Origin: Gammaproteobacteria bacterium
GTDB taxonomy: Bacteria > Pseudomonadota > Gammaproteobacteria > Pseudomonadales > Halomonadaceae
Length of the DNA: 5,952 nucleotides
Reading direction: 5' to 3'
Assembly: GCA_023485185.1 (NCBI GenBank)
Contig: JAMCZP010000124.1
Coordinates: 1 to 5,952, forward strand
Shown: one piece after another, positions 5,530 through 5,952 of the stretch
How the letters are laid out: each line of letters begins with the position of its first letter
Position numbering within the stretch: the first letter of the stretch is position 1
Position numbers and translations under genes: made by a program
Notes under the pieces: generated by a model
What the model was told of the DNA's origin: nothing
Seen by the model: only the letters and a program-made list of their open reading frames with translations
The model's database searches: none

Positions 5530-5952
5530 ATGAGTTTAGCTGCCGATCTAGCCCCTGCGATTGATGCGCTGCGAGGCGGGGGAGTGATTGCTTGCCCCAC
5601 TGAAGCGGTATGGGGGCTTAGCTGCGACCCTGAAAATGACCAAGCATTAGCCCACCTAATGCGTATGAAAGAGCGCGACCCTGCCAAGGGCGTGATCTTG
5701 GTCGCTGCCAGTATTCAGCAGTTTCAACCCTGGTTAAGCCAACTGCCTTTAGCGATGCACGCCCCTTTGGCAGCAAGTTGGCCGGGGCCCAATACCTGGT
5801 TAGTGCCTGATAACGGCCGTAGCCATGGGTTGGTGCGGGGCGCCCATGAGCGAGTCGCGCTGAGGGTAACCGCCCACCCTGTAATGAAAGCTCTTTGCGA
5901 GGCGTTTGGCGGGCCGTTGGTATCCACCTCGGCCAACCGTGCGGGCGAACCA
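5530..5952 (+). CDS. tsaC: Threonylcarbamoyl-AMP synthase TsaC (YrdC/RimN), 3' end missing
   Basis: The first 141 codons are present and the gene is cut by the right edge; TsaC is usually about 185-190 residues, so about 45 are missing. The enzyme makes threonylcarbamoyl-AMP from threonine, bicarbonate and ATP. That intermediate is transferred by the TsaB-TsaD-TsaE complex to A37 of tRNAs that read ANN codons. The YrdC fold is clear: VIACPTEAVWGLSCDP (19-34), MKERDPAKGVILVA (46-59) with the substrate-binding K.R...KG pattern, SWPGPNTWLVP (83-93), VALRVTAHP (109-117) and PLVSTSANRAGEP (129-141). The size and absence of an extension so far suggest the short TsaC form rather than the two-domain Sua5, but the end is not visible. 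GAGGAG at 5519-5524 lies 5 bases before the ATG. The 40-bp gap after dprA has no terminator. Confidence 0.96.
   Translation, partial: MSLAADLAPAIDALRGGGVIACPTEAVWGLSCDPENDQALAHLMRMKERDPAKGVILVAASIQQFQPWLSQLPLAMHAPLAASWPGPNTWLVPDNGRSHGLVRGAHERVALRVTAHPVMKALCEAFGGPLVSTSANRAGEP

Noticed and set aside
5433..5687. Minus-strand ORF across the dprA-tsaC junction
   Set aside because: It overlaps two well-supported plus-strand genes, shows no family motif and ends without any regulatory context.

Overview
The window is an ordinary, gene-dense chromosomal housekeeping locus of a gammaproteobacterium. Moderately high GC, the protein sequences and the gene order all fit. The order rsmB-fmt-def <> LysM protein-dprA-tsaC is, from memory, the same as around PA0017-PA0022 in Pseudomonas aeruginosa. 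My best guess at the group is Halomonadaceae (Halomonas-like), but this is inference from protein flavour and was not tested. I see no mobile element, tRNA, rRNA, CRISPR array or phage gene.

Left half, all on the minus strand and read from right to left: def (peptide deformylase), fmt (methionyl-tRNA formyltransferase) and rsmB (16S rRNA m5C967 methyltransferase), then the first 32 codons of a dodecin gene that runs off the left edge. def, fmt and rsmB look like one operon. fmt and rsmB overlap by an ATGA. A terminator-like hairpin spans the rsmB stop codon and separates the operon from dodecin.

Centre (about 3044-3236): a divergent intergenic region of roughly 190 bp. It holds a 10-bp inverted repeat whose two arms each read ATCAGCATAA toward the adjacent gene and each supply a plausible -10 element. 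A separate 10-bp hairpin lies between the arms.

Right half, plus strand: an exported LysM protein of the TsaP type (peptidoglycan binding, linked to type IV pilus secretins), dprA (RecA loader for incoming single-stranded DNA in transformation), and the first 141 codons of tsaC (threonylcarbamoyl-AMP synthase for tRNA t6A37), cut by the right edge.

Functionally, the left operon handles both ends of N-formylmethionine use (formylation of the initiator tRNA, then deformylation of new proteins) plus a ribosome modification. The right cluster pairs a cell-envelope/pilus protein and a DNA-uptake protein with a tRNA-modification enzyme. I found no strong evidence of a previously undescribed system. 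The points worth a second look are the mirrored divergent promoters, the hairpin between them, the start codon of the LysM gene, dodecin occupying the position next to rsmB where trkA is often found, and small sequence details in dprA and in the def-fmt gap.
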